Shown: positions 51,270-60,382, counted from the first letter of the stretch. The stretch: 64,000 nt of DNA from CAYVOV01 sp964453525 (GCA_964453525.1 CAYVOV010000005.1:104015-168014); one strand, 5' to 3'. Numbers and translations: made by a program. The notes: generated from the sequence alone by a model not told the origin.

Positions 51270-52055
51270 TTAATAAACTGGGAACGGTATGTTTATCATC
51301 CCTCCATCAGCAACGAGCTCAGAACCGGTGACGTAGCTGGACTCGTCTGACGCGAGAAAGAGGATGCAATTGGCGATTTCCTCCGGAGTACCCATTCTGC
51401 CAAGAGGATTGGAATCGGATAACTTTTTTATAGCATTTTCAATACCTACCGGGTCTATTACGGCAGCCAGTTTGCGGAAAAGGGGAGTGATGATGTTTCC
51501 CGGATGAATTGAGTTGAAGCGGATGTTATCCTTGGCGTAATTGAGCGCGTCCGACTTTGTCATCGCCCGTAGAGCTCCCTTGGAAGTATCGTATATCGGA
51601 GTGTCACAGCCGATAATCCCATATACGGAGGCGACGTTTACGACGCTGCCGGGGCCGGTCTTAAGTATATACGGGACGGCGTGCTTCGTGCAGAAAAACG
51701 CCCCCTTAAGATTTACATCCATAACCTTGTCCCACTCCTCGATGGTAGTCTCGTGGGCAGCCTTTCTCGGACTTGCTAATCCCGCGTTGTTGACTAGGAT
51801 GTGAAGTCGTCCATAATCAGAGTATATATCGGCAAATACCTGCTTCACTTCTGATTCTTTGGAAACGTCCATATGGTGGAAACTCGCCTTTCCTCCCGAG
51901 CTTTGTATATCATAAGCGACTTTTTTACCATTATCATCGTCGATATCAACGATTGCTACGCTTGCCCCTTCGCTGGCTAATAGTCTGGCTGTCGCTTCAC
52001 CGATACCATTCGCTCCTCCGGTGACAATCGCTACTTTGTCTTTAACTCTTCCCAA
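51270..52055 (-). CDS. Short-chain dehydrogenase/reductase
   Basis: 261 residues. TGGANGIGEATARLLASEG is the cofactor loop, VDIDDDN gives an NAD-type acidic residue, NNAGLASP near 88, Ser in NVASVYG and Y-D-T-S-K. The C-terminal end (SSYVTGSELVADGGM) is standard. TTG start at 52055 with GGAGGTGAG just upstream. It lies between the two dimeric-barrel genes, 39 bases from the EthD gene. The substrate is unknown. Confidence 0.93.
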   Translation of the reverse strand: MGRVKDKVAIVTGGANGIGEATARLLASEGASVAIVDIDDDNGKKVAYDIQSSGGKASFHHMDVSKESEVKQVFADIYSDYGRLHILVNNAGLASPRKAAHETTIEEWDKVMDVNLKGAFFCTKHAVPYILKTGPGSVVNVASVYGIIGCDTPIYDTSKGALRAMTKSDALNYAKDNIRFNSIHPGNIITPLFRKLAAVIDPVGIENAIKKLSDSNPLGRMGTPEEIANCILFLASDESSYVTGSELVADGGMINIPFPVY

Positions 52056-52125
52056 TACTCACCTCCTTTATTAATCAAAGTCAATTCATTATTCGATGTT
52101 GCCGGTTCTTATTATTCAGCCCGGA

Positions 52126-52461
52126 TCATCTTTCCCAGGATTTTATCAATTCATAGGAAGCCGACCATTTCGGGTCGAATCCGACCTCTTCCTTCATGTT
52201 TTCGAAGTCCTCGACAGCCGCTTTAAATTCAGGACTTTCCGGGAAAGCCTCCATTGATTCCTCACTTTCAAACTCGTAAATTGCCAGATACTTGCTGCTT
52301 TTATCATCATCACCGGTTCGTCGGTAGCGGCTAGCTTTTTTCACTCCCTGGTAGCCGAACAGCAACGGAACGTGAACCTCTGTATACCATCTATTATATT
52401 CATCTTCCTTCTCAGGACTGCTCTGGGAAGCTACTATTAACATAAACGTATTGTCTGGCAT
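52126..52461 (-). CDS. Dimeric alpha/beta-barrel protein (EthD/DUF-type)
   Basis: 111 residues. LIVASQSSPEKEDEYNRWYTEVHVPLLFGYQGV (landmark, residues 8-40) has the W-Y-x3-H-V-P core of small ferredoxin-like barrel proteins related to EthD. YLAIYEFESEESMEAFPESPEF is the second half. No catalytic residue beyond the His is certain. ATG at 52461 with GGGAG upstream. Head of the three-gene minus-strand run with an SDR and EthD. Diverges from another SDR gene at 52643. Confidence 0.8.
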   Translation of the reverse strand: MPDNTFMLIVASQSSPEKEDEYNRWYTEVHVPLLFGYQGVKKASRYRRTGDDDKSSKYLAIYEFESEESMEAFPESPEFKAAVEDFENMKEEVGFDPKWSASYELIKSWER

Positions 52462-52642
52462 TATTATTTCTCCCTGTTGTTATCGGTTCCTACTTTAACG
52501 GTAATGCGAATAAATAACAATACCTTCTTTTGTTAATATTTGAAATTTGGATTATAATCATCCAACACATACAGTTTTTTACTCTTTGAAATTATCTGGC
52601 TGTGTCTGTAATACTCTGATAAGTATTGGAAAGGAGACTAAT

Positions 52643-53536
52643 ATGGGAGATATGTTAAAAGGTAAAGTAGCTGTTATTACCGGAGCCGGAAGCGGTCTGG
52701 GTCGGGCTGAAGCTATCGGGATGGCATCACAGGGTGCCAGCGTATTAGTGAACGACATTGGGACTTCACATGATGGAATAGGAATATCGAGTAAGCCGGC
52801 GGACCTGGTTGTCGAAGAAATCGTAAAATCCGGCGGAATGGCTGTAGCCAGCTATGATAGTGTTGCTACTGAGGAGGGCGCAAACAACATTATCCAGCTC
52901 GCCCTCGATAAGTTCAGTAAAATCGATATTCTTGTAAATAATGCGGGTATCATTCGTATGCAGCCGGTATATGAAACACCCACGGAAGACTGGGACGCCG
53001 TTATTAAAACTCACCTCTACGGTACGTTTTACTGCACTCGAAAAGCCTGTGCTGTTATGAAACAGCAGGGGTACGGTAGAATTATCAATACTTCATCTCA
53101 TACCGGCCTCGGTCTGCAGGGCTGCGCGACCTATTCGGCTGCCAAAGAAGGAATAACGGGATTCTCCAGAACTGTCGCCCGTGACATGGTAAAGTACGGA
53201 GTTAATTGTAATATTATCCGGCCCATTGCCGCCTGGCGGGGTACCGAACGGATAATAGAAGAAATGGAGAAAAACCGGCCTGAAGACGTGGCGGCCCTGG
53301 TTATCTATCTCGCAAGTGAAGCCGCGGACCACATAAACGGCTGTATTTTTGAAGTATGGAAGGGGCACGTTGGAATTTTTGTTGACCCACCACCTTTAGA
53401 GAAGGTAATTGATAAAGATGGTAGGTGGACCCCAGAGGAGTTGAGGGAAATCATACCTGAAAAACTTACGAAAGGTAAATCACGGGAGAATTTACCTTAC
53501 ACGATGCCGGACGTACTCCGGGAACTGGAAAACTAA
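52643..53536 (+). CDS. SDR of the (3R)-hydroxyacyl-CoA dehydrogenase type
   Basis: 297 residues from ATG 52643, with AAAGGAG upstream; earlier starts lack one. TGAGSGLGRAEAIGMASQG cofactor loop, then VLVNDIGTSHDGIGISSKPADLVV, the same pattern as the SDR at 30774 (landmarks). Ser in NTSSHTG and Y-S-A-A-K. The long C-terminal tail after the barrel is also shared. It may oxidise a 3-hydroxyacyl-CoA. A TTCGA hairpin begins 20 bases after the stop. Confidence 0.9.
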   Translation: MGDMLKGKVAVITGAGSGLGRAEAIGMASQGASVLVNDIGTSHDGIGISSKPADLVVEEIVKSGGMAVASYDSVATEEGANNIIQLALDKFSKIDILVNNAGIIRMQPVYETPTEDWDAVIKTHLYGTFYCTRKACAVMKQQGYGRIINTSSHTGLGLQGCATYSAAKEGITGFSRTVARDMVKYGVNCNIIRPIAAWRGTERIIEEMEKNRPEDVAALVIYLASEAADHINGCIFEVWKGHVGIFVDPPPLEKVIDKDGRWTPEELREIIPEKLTKGKSRENLPYTMPDVLRELEN

Positions 53537-53556
53537 GAATAAGATATAGGCTAAGC

Positions 53557-53590
53557 ATTGTTTCAGGGGGAGTTCGACTCTCCCTATGTT
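53557..53590 (+). repeat. TTCGA hairpin repeat, copy 2
   Basis: ATTGTTTCA, GGGGGAGTTCGACTCTCCC (53566-53584), TATGTTG. One G-T pair replaces A-T in the stem, so pairing is kept. It follows the SDR gene at terminator distance. Confidence 0.8.
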
Positions 53591-53701
53591 GCACTTTGCC
53601 CAAAATCCTGTCCTAGAGATTGGTAACTTAAGAGTCGGTAATAGATCATCTATAAAATAGGGAAACAATAGAAAAGAATAATTTATTAATTTATTGATTC
53701 T

Positions 53702-53941
53702 TTATTCTGCTATAACTATGCTTGTCTGTCTGTCCCCAGTATTTTTTTCTATTTGCTTGCAGACTTCCCTAACACCATTTTCAACAGCCATTCTCAAATA
53801 CTTCGTGGACGGGAAAGGGAGTAACATTGCCGAGCCCTTCGTGATAACACCGGTGGTTGTAATATTCAAAGGATTGGTGTTGATGTGATATTTTGCTTTG
53901 AACGTGTGGTTCAGTGTAGTTACACTAAAAGTACAACAATA
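53702..53941 (-). pseudogene. Possible gene remnant without a start codon
   Basis: In the 650-base gap before the coiled-coil gene, one minus-strand frame is open for 79 codons between a TAA and the TAA at 53702-53704. Its composition looks protein-like (GVITKGSAMLLPFPSTKYL; AVENGVREVCKQIEKN), but the only ATG is internal. I recognise no family. It may be the tail of a lost gene. The plus-strand 64-codon frame over the same bases looks less protein-like. Confidence 0.3.
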
Positions 53942-54167
53942 TTAAATATTAGATGTTTAAAGTATACACTTTTTACCATTCCATTTTGATAATCTTCAAC
54001 ATTATAATTAAAGCTACTTAAACACAAGTGGAGTAATAAGGAATATTGGTGAGTTTGAGTTCAACCGATAAAAATAGCGTAGAGTAATAAATGTAGAATC
54101 CCCTAACTGACAACTGCGTATTCTATTAATAAAATAAGCAGTAGAATATGACGAGTTGAATATTGAC

Positions 54168-54186
54168 TATAATCAATCAAGGGAGG
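54168..54186 (+). promoter_or_regulatory. -10 box and ribosome site of the coiled-coil gene
   Basis: TATAAT at 54168-54173, then GGGAGG at 54181-54186, eight bases before ATG 54195. A -35 box is not clear. The close spacing means a leader of about 15 bases and rules out the TTG at 54156 as the start. Confidence 0.5.
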
Positions 54187-54194
54187 TTATGATA

Positions 54195-55631
54195 ATGGAA
54201 GAAAAGGCTTCAGATTTTCAGGAAGAAACTACTAGCCTAGCAACAATCGAAGACATGACGCTTGATGAAACCCAACTTTCAGATCAGCTATACTACAGCG
54301 CAGGATTAGATTCGATAATTGATGCCGGGATTAAAGACTATGACAACAAGATAGAACAGGAGAACAAGTTAATCAACAGAGTTTTTGGCGCAAGAGGAAG
54401 TGATATACGCGGATATGGTGAAGCAGTAGCTAAGAGAGTCGCCATTGCCATTTACAGTCAACTAAGTAGACAGTATGGTGGTAAAGTTGGGGACCTGAGG
54501 TCATATATAATGAGCATGGAAGATGAGCGTGACAATGCGAACAGGCGGTATGATGATCTCATGGGAAGGGCGATTGGAATACTCGGGGAAGAGTATAAGG
54601 AATTAAGGACCGATTCTAAAGAGTTCATGGAAAAATTGACCAATGTAATGGGAGAGGATCTCAAAGTATCCAGGATCAATTCAGAGGCAATTACAGAGAA
54701 ATTGGCAGACATAGATGGTCTAAGATCACAAATAAGAACCCTTGCCCAGGAAAAGGAACAACTGGCGGATGCATCGGTGAAGGAAAAAGAGCAGCTAAAA
54801 GAAAGGTATGAACAGCAAATAGATACCATTAATAATGCGCACAAAGCAGAAGTAAAAGATCTAAACTTACGTATGAATGCCTTGGATAAGGAAAAGGAGC
54901 TGATGGCGGATACATCAGCAAAGGAAAAAGAGCAGCTGCAAGGAAGATATGAATCACAAACGGCTGAAGCTAACAATCAGCACAAAGCAGAAGTTATGAA
55001 TCTAAACTCACGGATAAATACCTTAGCCAAGGAAAAAGAGCTGATGGCGGATGCATCGGCGAAGGAAAAAGAGCAACTCGAAGAAAGACATGAATCGCAG
55101 ATAGCTGCCATTAATAATGAGCACAAGGTAGAAATAAGAAATCTGAATGAAAAGTATGAATCGCAAATAGCTGAGGCAAACAATCAGCATAAAGCAGAGG
55201 TAAAAGACCTAAGTTTACGAATAAATGCCTTGGACAAGGAAAAGGAGCTGATGGCGGATACATCAGCGAAGGAAAAAGAGCAGCTAAAAGAAAGGTATGA
55301 ACAGCAAATAGATGCCATTAATAATGAGCACAAAGTAGAAATAAGAAATCTGAATGAGAAGTATGAATCACAAATAGCTGAGGCTAACAATGAGTATAAG
55401 GCAGAAATAAGAAAGCTAAGCTCACGTGTTGAAATATTGGCTAAGGAAAAGGATCTACAAAAGGAAAAATATGAATCACAAATAGCTGAGTTGGATTCAA
55501 CAATTAGAGGCTTGGAATCCAAGAAGTCAGGTTTAGCTAATTACCTTGAACAGCCAAAAGGTACCTTGGCGAATCGTAAGTATAAAATGAAGGCATTAGC
55601 TGAGTCAGTGCCTAAGGCAGTGGAAAACTAA
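54195..55631 (+). CDS. Repeat-rich coiled-coil protein
   Basis: 478 residues, no signal peptide or membrane helix. Residues about 1-165 are a helical head. From about 170 to 455 the chain is an almost unbroken coiled coil of variants of a ~47-residue unit (MADTSAKEKEQL..RYE.QI...NN.HKAEV..L..RIN.L.KEKEL), with extra half units. The unit also repeats at DNA level (about 141 bp), so recombination could change its number. There is no known domain. It may be a scaffold or filament-forming protein. A separate hairpin terminator follows, then a DnaJ-like gene 208 bases downstream. Confidence 0.85.
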   Translation: MEEKASDFQEETTSLATIEDMTLDETQLSDQLYYSAGLDSIIDAGIKDYDNKIEQENKLINRVFGARGSDIRGYGEAVAKRVAIAIYSQLSRQYGGKVGDLRSYIMSMEDERDNANRRYDDLMGRAIGILGEEYKELRTDSKEFMEKLTNVMGEDLKVSRINSEAITEKLADIDGLRSQIRTLAQEKEQLADASVKEKEQLKERYEQQIDTINNAHKAEVKDLNLRMNALDKEKELMADTSAKEKEQLQGRYESQTAEANNQHKAEVMNLNSRINTLAKEKELMADASAKEKEQLEERHESQIAAINNEHKVEIRNLNEKYESQIAEANNQHKAEVKDLSLRINALDKEKELMADTSAKEKEQLKERYEQQIDAINNEHKVEIRNLNEKYESQIAEANNEYKAEIRKLSSRVEILAKEKDLQKEKYESQIAELDSTIRGLESKKSGLANYLEQPKGTLANRKYKMKALAESVPKAVEN

Positions 55632-55665
55632 CCAGCCAGTCAGTATATCCATTAAACTCTTAATT

Positions 55666-55689
55666 GGGCAGCCTTGCGAGAGGCTGCCC
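55666..55689 (+). terminator. Intrinsic terminator after the coiled-coil gene
   Basis: GGGCAGCC (55666-55673), loop TTGCGAGA, GGCTGCCC (55682-55689), followed by TTGTTAAT. Eight perfect pairs, 34 bases after the stop. The sequence differs from the TTCGA family but the TTGTT tail is the same. Confidence 0.7.
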
Positions 55690-55839
55690 TTGTTAATATA
55701 ATTAGTAACAGTGAATCATGTAAATCTAAAAAAGGTGGACGATGGATGCGAGAAAAAAACGAGGGAGATAACAGCGAAAAAGAGTTATAATGAAAATTGT
55801 TACAAAATATGATGATCGCTTAAGTGTGGCTCTTTGGAA

Positions 55840-56508
55840 ATGACTTACAAAGACTATTATCAGATACTGGGATTAGACAAGAACGCATCAGCAGATCAGA
55901 TAAAGAAAGCATACCGAAAACTGGCGATGCAATATCATCCTGACCGTAACCAAGGGAAGGAAGAATGGGCTAACGAAAAATTCAAGGAGATAAACGAGGC
56001 TTTCAGCATTCTTGGTGAGCCCGAAAAGAGAAGACAATATGACCAATTCGGCACAGTAGGAGATGTTGGTGATATCTTCGGCAGTCAAGCGACTCGGGCA
56101 ACCTTTGAAGATTTAATGAAAGACTTCGGAGGAGCTGGGCTTGGCTTTGGTTTTCTTGACGATATTTTCGGGGACACACTACATAATACCGGATTTTCTT
56201 TTCATACCTTCGGCAGGGGATTCGGTAGTTCAAAAGGTGTGAGGTTCGATACGTTAGAAGACATCAAACTTGAAGACCTTTTCAGCCATCCTCAATCTTC
56301 TTCGAGAAACGATGTAAAATATGAAATTACATTAACTTCTGAACAGGCAGCAAAGGGAATAGAAAAGTACCTCGTAAGAAATGGTAAAAAGCTCAAGGTG
56401 AAAATACCTGCTAATGTCAGGACTGATAGTAAAGTAAGACTGAAAAATGCGCTTAAGTTAACAGATGGAAGACCGGGAGACATTATGATTCATGTTAAGG
56501 TTAAATAG
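55840..56508 (+). CDS. DnaJ-like co-chaperone, short form
   Basis: 222 residues from ATG 55840. J-domain at 3-65 with H33-P34-D35 (YHPDRN), a Gly/Phe-rich part (GGAGLGFGFLDDIFGD) near 95-130, then one C-terminal substrate-binding domain (KYEITLTSEQAAKGIEKYLV..KLKVKIPANV). It lacks the zinc-finger part, so it is a type-II-like (CbpA-type) protein, shortened to one C-terminal domain. It would stimulate a DnaK ATPase. No dnaK or grpE is near. The gene before it encodes a coiled-coil protein; they may be partners. Confidence 0.88.
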   Translation: MTYKDYYQILGLDKNASADQIKKAYRKLAMQYHPDRNQGKEEWANEKFKEINEAFSILGEPEKRRQYDQFGTVGDVGDIFGSQATRATFEDLMKDFGGAGLGFGFLDDIFGDTLHNTGFSFHTFGRGFGSSKGVRFDTLEDIKLEDLFSHPQSSSRNDVKYEITLTSEQAAKGIEKYLVRNGKKLKVKIPANVRTDSKVRLKNALKLTDGRPGDIMIHVKVK

Positions 56509-56634
56509 ATATAAGTGTTAGATAAGGTAAATCGCATATAAGAATTCGACCTGCTTCTCCATAAGGTATCCAGTTATAGTGTAGCTATTAAAGTATATTA
56601 GTGTATGTGTTGGGTTAACTAAACAATCGCTAAA

Positions 56635-56670
56635 ATTGTTTCAGGGGGAGCTCGACTCTCCCTATTGTTT
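56635..56670 (+). repeat. TTCGA hairpin repeat, copy 3
   Basis: ATTGTTTCA, GGGGGAGCTCGACTCTCCC (56644-56662), TATTGTTT. Here the centre is CTCGA and the stem has seven pairs including one G-T. It is 127 bases after the DnaJ-like gene and about 100 bases before the aldehyde oxidoreductase. Confidence 0.8.
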
Positions 56671-56768
56671 ATATATCATAATTAACTTATAATTTTGTGC
56701 GCGTATTTTACGAAATATTATTTATTCAGCTATGGACGAAAGAATAAATAATTGGAGGAACTCTGTCA

Positions 56769-58643
56769 ATGGCAAATAATATCCCCGGTGGTTATAACGG
56801 AAAAATCTTGAGAGCAGACCTGACTAGGAGAGCTGTTCAAGATGATGCTATAGATGAGTCGTTTTACCGAAAATATCTGGGTGGCACTGGTTTTATTTCA
56901 TATTATTTACTAAATGAGTTACAACCGGGAACTGATCCACTAGGACTTGATAATAAATTGATTTTTGCTTTAGGGCCGGTAACGGGAACTCCTATGATAG
57001 GCAGTGGGCGTAATGGGGTTGGCGCCAAATCTCCGATTAGCGAGGGGATTGCATTGTCACAAGTAGGCGAATTCTGGGGTGCCGAGCTCAAACATGCCGG
57101 TTATGATGCCATAGTTATCGAAGGTAAAGCCGACAAGCCGGTATACCTTTGGATAACTGATGGGCGGGCAAATATCAGGGATGCCGGTCATTTATGGGGT
57201 AAAGAGACCAAGGAAACCGAACGGATTATCAGGGATGAACTGGGTGATGATAAGGTCCGTATTGCGATGATAGGACCTGCTGGCGAGAATATGACCAGAT
57301 TCGCCTGCATTATGGTTGGGCTATTTGATGCCGCTGGCAGAGGTGGTCTGGGTGCGGTGATGGGATCAAAGAATCTCAAGGCAATTGCGGTAAGAGGGCA
57401 CAACGCACCCAGAGTAATCAACCCGGATAACCTGATAAATATAAATCGCTGGTATTCGGAAATTATGTACAAAGTACCAGTGGTAAAGGGGTGGCATGAT
57501 TTTGGAACCGGTTTTGATATGGATACCTACGAGAAGACAGGAGACCTTCCAATACACAACTGGCGTGATGGCATATTCCCTGGCGTGGAAAATATAACTG
57601 CCGTAACCATGAATAATACTATTGGAATTGGTATGGATGGGTGTTTCACCTGTCCGGTCCGTTGTAAAAAAAGGGTTAAAGTTGAAGAACCATTTAATGT
57701 AGACCCAGATTATGGTGGGCCTGAGTATGAATCAATATCAGCATTCGGCAGCAATTGCGGGGTGGATGACATTAGAGCCATTGCTAAATGTAATGAGCGC
57801 TGCAATGCTCTATCCTTGGATGTAATTTCGACCGGCGGTGTCATTAGCTTTGCTATGGAATGCTTTGAAAAAGGGTTGATAACATTAGAGGACACCGGCG
57901 GTATTGAATTGAGGTTCGGGAACCATGAATCAATTATCACTTGTATTGAAATGATAGCCAGGCGGGAGGGATTTGGGGCGATACTCGCGGAAGGGACGGC
58001 CAATTTAGCAAAGCGGATCGGTCATGATTCTGCTGATTTTGCTATGCATGTCAAAGGATTAGACGCCGGGCAGCATGAGCCGAGACTTTATCCGACCATG
58101 GGGCTAGGTTTCATGATTAATCCCCACGGAGCTGATCACTGTTGTAACGTTATTGATGGTCGTTTCTTAACTGAAGCTGGAATGAGGTCGGTGAATTATT
58201 TAGGATTTCATGAACCTTTTACTTCCGGGGATATCAGCCCTCGAAAAGTAGCCTTGTTTAGATTCGAACATCTCAAGCAGGTACTCTATGACAGTGCTCT
58301 TCTGTGTCATCTAATGGCTGTACCATTAACCATCAAGAGACTTGTCGATATCATAGAAGCTGTGACAGGATGGGATACCAGTATTGTCGAGCTTCTTACT
58401 ATAGCCGAAAGGGCTTTAACCACAGCACGTTTATTCAACATCAGGGAAGGATTTACCGCTGAAGATGATAGGTTACCAAAACGTTACTTCCAGCCTAGAG
58501 TTGGAGGAGCGTTATCAGATAGCTTGGACTTCGACCAAATGGAAAAAGCCAGGAGATATTATTATACTCTAATGGGCTGGAATAGGGACACGGGGGTTCC
58601 CTTGCCTGAAAAATTGGAAGAACTGGGCATTAATTATTTGTAA
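56769..58643 (+). CDS. Aldehyde:ferredoxin oxidoreductase family (tungsten-type)
   Basis: 624-residue tungstopterin enzyme. NGKILRADLTRRAV at the start and KYLGGTGFISYYLLNELQPG are typical. The 4Fe-4S cysteines are C292-x2-C295-x3-C299 and C513 (LLCHLMAV). GPAGEN near 178 and DAAGRGGLGAVMGSKNLKAIAVRG near 196 bind the two pterins (landmark). It would oxidise aldehydes to acids with ferredoxin, or reduce acids in reverse. ATG at 56769 after TGGAGG. The alcohol dehydrogenase on the other strand could supply or take up the aldehyde. Confidence 0.95.
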   Translation: MANNIPGGYNGKILRADLTRRAVQDDAIDESFYRKYLGGTGFISYYLLNELQPGTDPLGLDNKLIFALGPVTGTPMIGSGRNGVGAKSPISEGIALSQVGEFWGAELKHAGYDAIVIEGKADKPVYLWITDGRANIRDAGHLWGKETKETERIIRDELGDDKVRIAMIGPAGENMTRFACIMVGLFDAAGRGGLGAVMGSKNLKAIAVRGHNAPRVINPDNLININRWYSEIMYKVPVVKGWHDFGTGFDMDTYEKTGDLPIHNWRDGIFPGVENITAVTMNNTIGIGMDGCFTCPVRCKKRVKVEEPFNVDPDYGGPEYESISAFGSNCGVDDIRAIAKCNERCNALSLDVISTGGVISFAMECFEKGLITLEDTGGIELRFGNHESIITCIEMIARREGFGAILAEGTANLAKRIGHDSADFAMHVKGLDAGQHEPRLYPTMGLGFMINPHGADHCCNVIDGRFLTEAGMRSVNYLGFHEPFTSGDISPRKVALFRFEHLKQVLYDSALLCHLMAVPLTIKRLVDIIEAVTGWDTSIVELLTIAERALTTARLFNIREGFTAEDDRLPKRYFQPRVGGALSDSLDFDQMEKARRYYYTLMGWNRDTGVPLPEKLEELGINYL

Positions 58644-58745
58644 TAACCAGCACTTACATGGACACTATAAGAGCCAATATGTTTCATTATTAACCTGTTT
58701 GGATCGAGGTAGTATCTTTTAATGACGACAGGCTAGCTGGCTATT

Positions 58746-59837
58746 CTAAAACATAATGATGTTGCGTATCACCTCTCCCTTTTCAGATAATTCAATAGCT
58801 TCGTTAATATGGTCGAATGAAAAATGCCCGGAAATAAGCTCATCCAGCTTAAGTCGACCTATCCTGTATAGTTCGATCAGGCGGGAAATGTCTTCCCTGA
58901 GACGGACTGCTCCCATAGCACAACCTGTTAGCTTTCTTCCCAGCATGAAATCGGTTGGTGTGAAGGCTGAGAGTTGTTCTCCATGACCATGACCGATAAC
59001 CGTTGTAGTGCCTGCCTGAGCTGACATTAGAAAGCCCTGACGAAGAATTTCTATTCCCGCGACCGATACAATAACGAAGTCAGCACCACGACCATAAGTT
59101 AATTCCCGTACTTTCTTGATTAGATTACTTTCTTTTTGTGAATTAACCGTGTGTGTAGCGCCAAACACTTTTGCCGTTTCAAGTTTGCTATCGCGAATAT
59201 CTACGGCAACAATCGGATAAGCCCCGGCGAAGGCAGCTCCCTGTATGGCATTCAGGCCAACACCGCCACAGCCGATTACAGCGACACTACTGTTGAGGGT
59301 AACCTTGGCACGATATAATACCGCTCCGAATCCTGAAATAACACCGCAGGCTAACAGGCATGCACGATCCACTGGTAAGTCCGCTGGTATCTTTGCCAGG
59401 TGCGGCTCGGGAATTACAGCATACTCGGCAAAGCCGGCTACAGCACCGGCATACTGGGTAATACGCTGGCCTTTTTTATTTGTGAATCTCCCTTCCCCGA
59501 ACAAACGCACTTTATTATTCATGCACTGGTTGGAAAGACCGATACGGCAGTAATAGCAGTGACCACACCCTTCTGGCATGATGCTGACAATTACTGGATC
59601 ACCAGGTTTTACATAGGTGACATCCTCACCAGTTTCTTCCACATACCCTGCGATTTCATGACCGGCTATGGCTGGCAGTTGCATATCACCGTGCTCTCCT
59701 TTAATACCATGAATATCACTATGGCAGATAGCCGTCGCCGCCATGCGTATTTTCACGTCACCTTTACCCGGAGTGTCTAAATCCACTTCCTCTATTACAA
59801 GAGGTTTTCCGAATTCATAACAAACAGCTGCTTTCAT
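58746..59837 (-). CDS. Zinc-dependent alcohol dehydrogenase (MDR family)
   Basis: 363 residues from ATG 59837, five bases after GGAGG; a longer reading to 59906 lacks a ribosome site. Catalytic zinc ligands C38 (CHSDIHG) and H60-E61 (AGHEIAG), structural zinc cysteines in CGHCYYCRIGLSNQC, and NAD loop IGCGGVGLNAIQG near 175. Oxidises an alcohol to an aldehyde or the reverse. Convergent with the aldehyde oxidoreductase, 102 bases between stops, so the pair may link alcohol, aldehyde and acid. Confidence 0.93.
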   Translation of the reverse strand: MKAAVCYEFGKPLVIEEVDLDTPGKGDVKIRMAATAICHSDIHGIKGEHGDMQLPAIAGHEIAGYVEETGEDVTYVKPGDPVIVSIMPEGCGHCYYCRIGLSNQCMNNKVRLFGEGRFTNKKGQRITQYAGAVAGFAEYAVIPEPHLAKIPADLPVDRACLLACGVISGFGAVLYRAKVTLNSSVAVIGCGGVGLNAIQGAAFAGAYPIVAVDIRDSKLETAKVFGATHTVNSQKESNLIKKVRELTYGRGADFVIVSVAGIEILRQGFLMSAQAGTTTVIGHGHGEQLSAFTPTDFMLGRKLTGCAMGAVRLREDISRLIELYRIGRLKLDELISGHFSFDHINEAIELSEKGEVIRNIIMF

Positions 59838-59923
59838 AGAACCTCCTTGAAGAAAAGTTATTTGATATAAGGTATAAAAGCAGTCTATACATTGTAGATA
59901 AAACATGTCAAACGAACGCCAAC

Positions 59924-59959
59924 ATTGTTTCAGGGAGAGTTCGACTCTCCCTATTGTTT
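59924..59959 (+). repeat. TTCGA hairpin repeat, copy 4 (consensus-like)
   Basis: ATTGTTTCA, GGGAGAGTTCGACTCTCCC (59933-59951), TATTGTTTT. Perfect stem. It lies between divergent genes (alcohol dehydrogenase on the left, two-helix membrane protein on the right), so no plus-strand gene ends just before it. A terminator role alone does not explain this copy. Confidence 0.85.
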
Positions 59960-60094
59960 TTCTATTTTGTTTGACATATAATCATTCGCAAAATAGTTAG
60001 TATCCATAACATAATCAAGGCTTAGTTACTTTTCGAACCAAAGCGCAGAAACCTAAAATTCAGACACGTATTATTCAAGATCAGGAGGAAATAT

Positions 60095-60382
60095 ATGGCG
60101 AGCCAAATGTCTGAAGACGAAATCTATGAACAGGCAAAGAAACGAGTAGAGGCAAAGAGAGGATTCTATAAACACCTTTTTGTCTATGTATTGGTAAATA
60201 TCATACTGGTAATTATATGGGCTTTCCCTGCCGGAGGAGGATACCCTTGGTTCTGGTGGGTCATAGGTGGTTGGGGTATTGGTGTACTGTTCAACTTTAT
60301 TGAAGTATTTGTATGGCCGAAAGGAGGAGATAAGGCAGCAATAGAAAAAGAGGCAGATAAGATAAGGGGAGAGCGAAGATAA
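60095..60382 (+). CDS. 2TM-domain protein
   Basis: 95 residues: a charged helix (EDEIYEQAKKRVEAKRGFYKH), two membrane helices (about 29-45 and 53-72), and a charged end. This is the pattern of the 2TM domain found alone or fused to histidine kinases. Role unknown, probably a small membrane sensor or anchor. ATG at 60095 with AGGAGG upstream. Flanked on both sides by TTCGA hairpins. Confidence 0.85.
   Translation: MASQMSEDEIYEQAKKRVEAKRGFYKHLFVYVLVNIILVIIWAFPAGGGYPWFWWVIGGWGIGVLFNFIEVFVWPKGGDKAAIEKEADKIRGERR

Noticed and set aside
54458..55522. Long minus-strand frames opposite the coiled-coil gene
   Set aside because: They mirror the repeated coiled-coil codons (Ser/Phe/Cys-rich low-complexity translation), a known artefact of Lys/Glu-rich genes.
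56769..58643. Selenocysteine codon in the redox enzymes
   Set aside because: The aldehyde oxidoreductase and molybdoenzyme frames have no internal TGA; ordinary cysteines fill the ligand positions.
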